A stretch of 64,000 nucleotides of DNA from Edolisoma coerulescens (taxonomy: Eukaryota > Chordata > Aves > Passeriformes > Campephagidae), in assembly GCA_013397115.1 (NCBI GenBank), contig VWZW01004077.1, forward strand, positions 134,540-198,539, given 5' to 3'. A program made the translations under genes and the position numbers. This document shows positions 63,062 to 64,000 of the stretch, one piece after another; positions within the stretch are counted from its first letter, which is position 1; every line of letters starts with the position of its first letter. A model generated the notes under the pieces. The model made no database searches, was not told where the DNA came from, and worked only from the letters and a program-made list of their open reading frames with translations.

Positions 63062-63156
63062 TTCTTTCCTCTTTCTCCTTTCCCTTTTCCCCTTTCCCCT
63101 TTCTTTCCCCTTTCCCCTTTCCCCTTTCCCCTTTCCCCTTTCCCCTTTCTTTTTCC
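63062..63156. repeat. (CCCCTTT)n, 95-bp uninterrupted pyrimidine tract
   Basis: About ten CCCCTTT units, with CTTT variants, form a purely C/T run on the FRMD3 sense strand, ending about 365 bp upstream of the exon at 63521. It yields spurious open frames rich in Phe/Pro/Ser/Leu (+) and Gly/Lys/Glu (-). Confidence 0.96.
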
Positions 63157-63249
63157 ACCCTTTCTTTTGTCTTGAAAGGATTGTATGTCAGGCCTGGTAT
63201 TCATACTATTGCTCAGAATTAGGTACTGTAGTCTTATTAAATACTGGAA

Positions 63250-63298
63250 ACAGAAATATTTCTATTGTTATTAGGAATCTTACAGAAATATTTCTATT
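63250..63298. repeat. 17-bp direct repeat, two copies
   Basis: The unit acagaaatatttctatt occurs at 63250-63266 and 63282-63298. Each copy contains the palindrome gaaatatttc. Confidence 0.85.
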
Positions 63299-63520
63299 TA
63301 GTTTCATTAACTAAATGGCTTCTTCAGTTTTGTAGTATTATCATTGCTTACTGTTTGCCAAAAAAGCCCACCCCAAAATAAAGCACCTATAATATTTACT
63401 GCTTTTGTTTGAATCTCCCCCTAAACTAACCATTAGTGAGACCCTTTAAGGTCACTCCTTCAGAGTGGCTTAAGCAATGTTTCTTTTCTAGTGTTCTCAT
63501 GCTTTTTCTTTATGTTTCAG

Positions 63521-63599
63521 CTCATCCACCATATACCATGTGCTTTAGAGTGAAATTCTACCCACATGAACCTTTGAAGATTAAAGAAGAGCTCACCAG
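63521..63599 (+). CDS. FRMD3: FRMD3 coding exon, end of F1 / start of F2 lobe (window exon 3)
   Basis: The 79-bp exon completes a Ser codon with the T from the previous exon. It then reads HPPYTMCFRVKFYPHEPLKI followed by KEELT and the first two bases of an Arg codon. The segment M-C-F-R-V-K-F-Y-P is the hallmark last strand of the F1 lobe in 4.1-family FERM domains, and KEELTRY begins the linker to the F2 (acyl-CoA-binding-protein-like) lobe. The acceptor tatgtttcag is preceded by a T-rich tract; the donor is CCAG before gtattt, weaker than that of the 43-bp exon. It enters in phase 1 and leaves in phase 2. The next coding exon lies past the window end. Confidence 0.94.
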
Positions 63600-63938
63600 G
63601 TATTTTTTGGTGTTTTTTGTTCTTTTGTTTTGGATTTTTTTTTTTAGTCTGTGCATTTAATGCACATTGCTAACAAGTTCAAGAAAAGGCAGGTAGTTGT
63701 ACAGGGTAGGTTTCTCACTCTTTCTGCTAAAATGAGGCTGACATTTGCAATATTGATCACTCTTCTTTTTATTGTGATACCTATAGACTTTTAAAAGCAG
63801 TTTAAGGGAACTTTTCTATAACATACAGAGAAGTAGTTATTTTATACAAGAACTTTCAGGAAGTGACACTATGGTCAAATGGTTGGGCAAAGGTCATGGT
63901 TCTTTCCCTGGCAGGGATAAGTTCCTTTTCCTTTTGTG

Positions 63939-63998
<60 letters not shown>

Positions 63999-64000
63999 TC
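63600..64000 (+). other. FRMD3: FRMD3 intron, first 401 bp only
   Basis: It begins with gtattttttgg after the 79-bp exon. Apart from T-rich stretches near the donor and the (TTTC)n tract that runs off the window end, I see nothing in it. Confidence 0.88.
63939..64000. repeat. (TTTC)n microsatellite running off the window
   Basis: At least 15 TTTC units (62 bp) continue to the last base. The tract begins about 340 bp after the exon at 63521-63599. Full length is unknown. Confidence 0.95.

Larger units (their letters stand above)
54709..63520 (+). other. FRMD3: FRMD3 intron, 8,812 bp
   Basis: The intron starts with gtaagt and ends with tatgtttcag; the flanking exons are contiguous in the protein through a split Ser codon. 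It holds an (ATCT)n array, a CR1 tail, a solo LTR in antisense, and a 95-bp uninterrupted pyrimidine tract about 365 bp before its acceptor. Confidence 0.92.

Noticed and set aside
62919..63314. Open frames on both strands rich in Gly/Lys/Glu or Phe/Pro/Ser
   Set aside because: They are produced by the (CCCCTTT)n pyrimidine tract.
1..64000. CRISPR arrays, bacterial operons, rRNA genes, mitochondrial insertions, telomeric repeats
   Set aside because: Searched by eye; none seen. The window is an avian intronic region.

Overview
This is bird nuclear DNA, and passerine (songbird) DNA is the best guess. The window holds many CR1 LINE fragments, three pieces of one avian endogenous-retrovirus LTR family, and a tRNA-Ile-derived SINE with a CR1-like 3' tail. 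As I recall, that SINE type is known from passerines. There is no bacterial-style gene packing. Almost everything is intron of one gene transcribed on the + strand.

The gene is FRMD3 (FERM domain-containing protein 3). Three consecutive coding exons are visible at 41839-41943 (105 bp), 54666-54708 (43 bp) and 63521-63599 (79 bp). Their splice sites are canonical and their phases join without a break (0/0, 0/1, 1/2). Together they encode about 75 residues covering the end of the FERM F1 (ubiquitin-like) lobe and the start of the next lobe. The first 41.8 kb is upstream intron (possibly with non-coding 5' exons I cannot recognise), followed by introns of 12.7 kb and 8.8 kb and the first 0.4 kb of a fourth. 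Upstream coding exons, the promoter and the rest of the protein lie outside the window. By human 9q / bird Z synteny the locus is probably Z-linked; this is an inference.

Layout: 0.57-2.45 kb, antisense CR1 with an assembly gap; 8.9-10.4 kb, sense CR1; 11.95-14.5 kb, a mosaic of CR1, LTR fragment, sense CR1 and antisense CR1 with a second gap; 14.5-18.36 kb, unique sequence with locally altered strand composition and a nested hairpin; 18.36-19.0 kb, truncated antisense LTR abutted by a CR1 tail; 19-29.5 kb, intron with a CR1 scrap and a perfect 26-bp inverted repeat; 29.5 kb, SINE; 30-41.8 kb, plain intron; 44.1 kb, (CTTTT)n; 46.5-47.1 kb, CR1 3' end; 55.4 kb, (ATCT)n; 58.3-60.06 kb, CR1 tail and a near full-length solo LTR; 63-64 kb, exon 3 of the window flanked by two long polypyrimidine tracts.

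I found no convincing undescribed biological system. The strongest unexplained structure is the perfect inverted repeat at 23190-23258. All other long open frames appear to be repeat-derived or chance.
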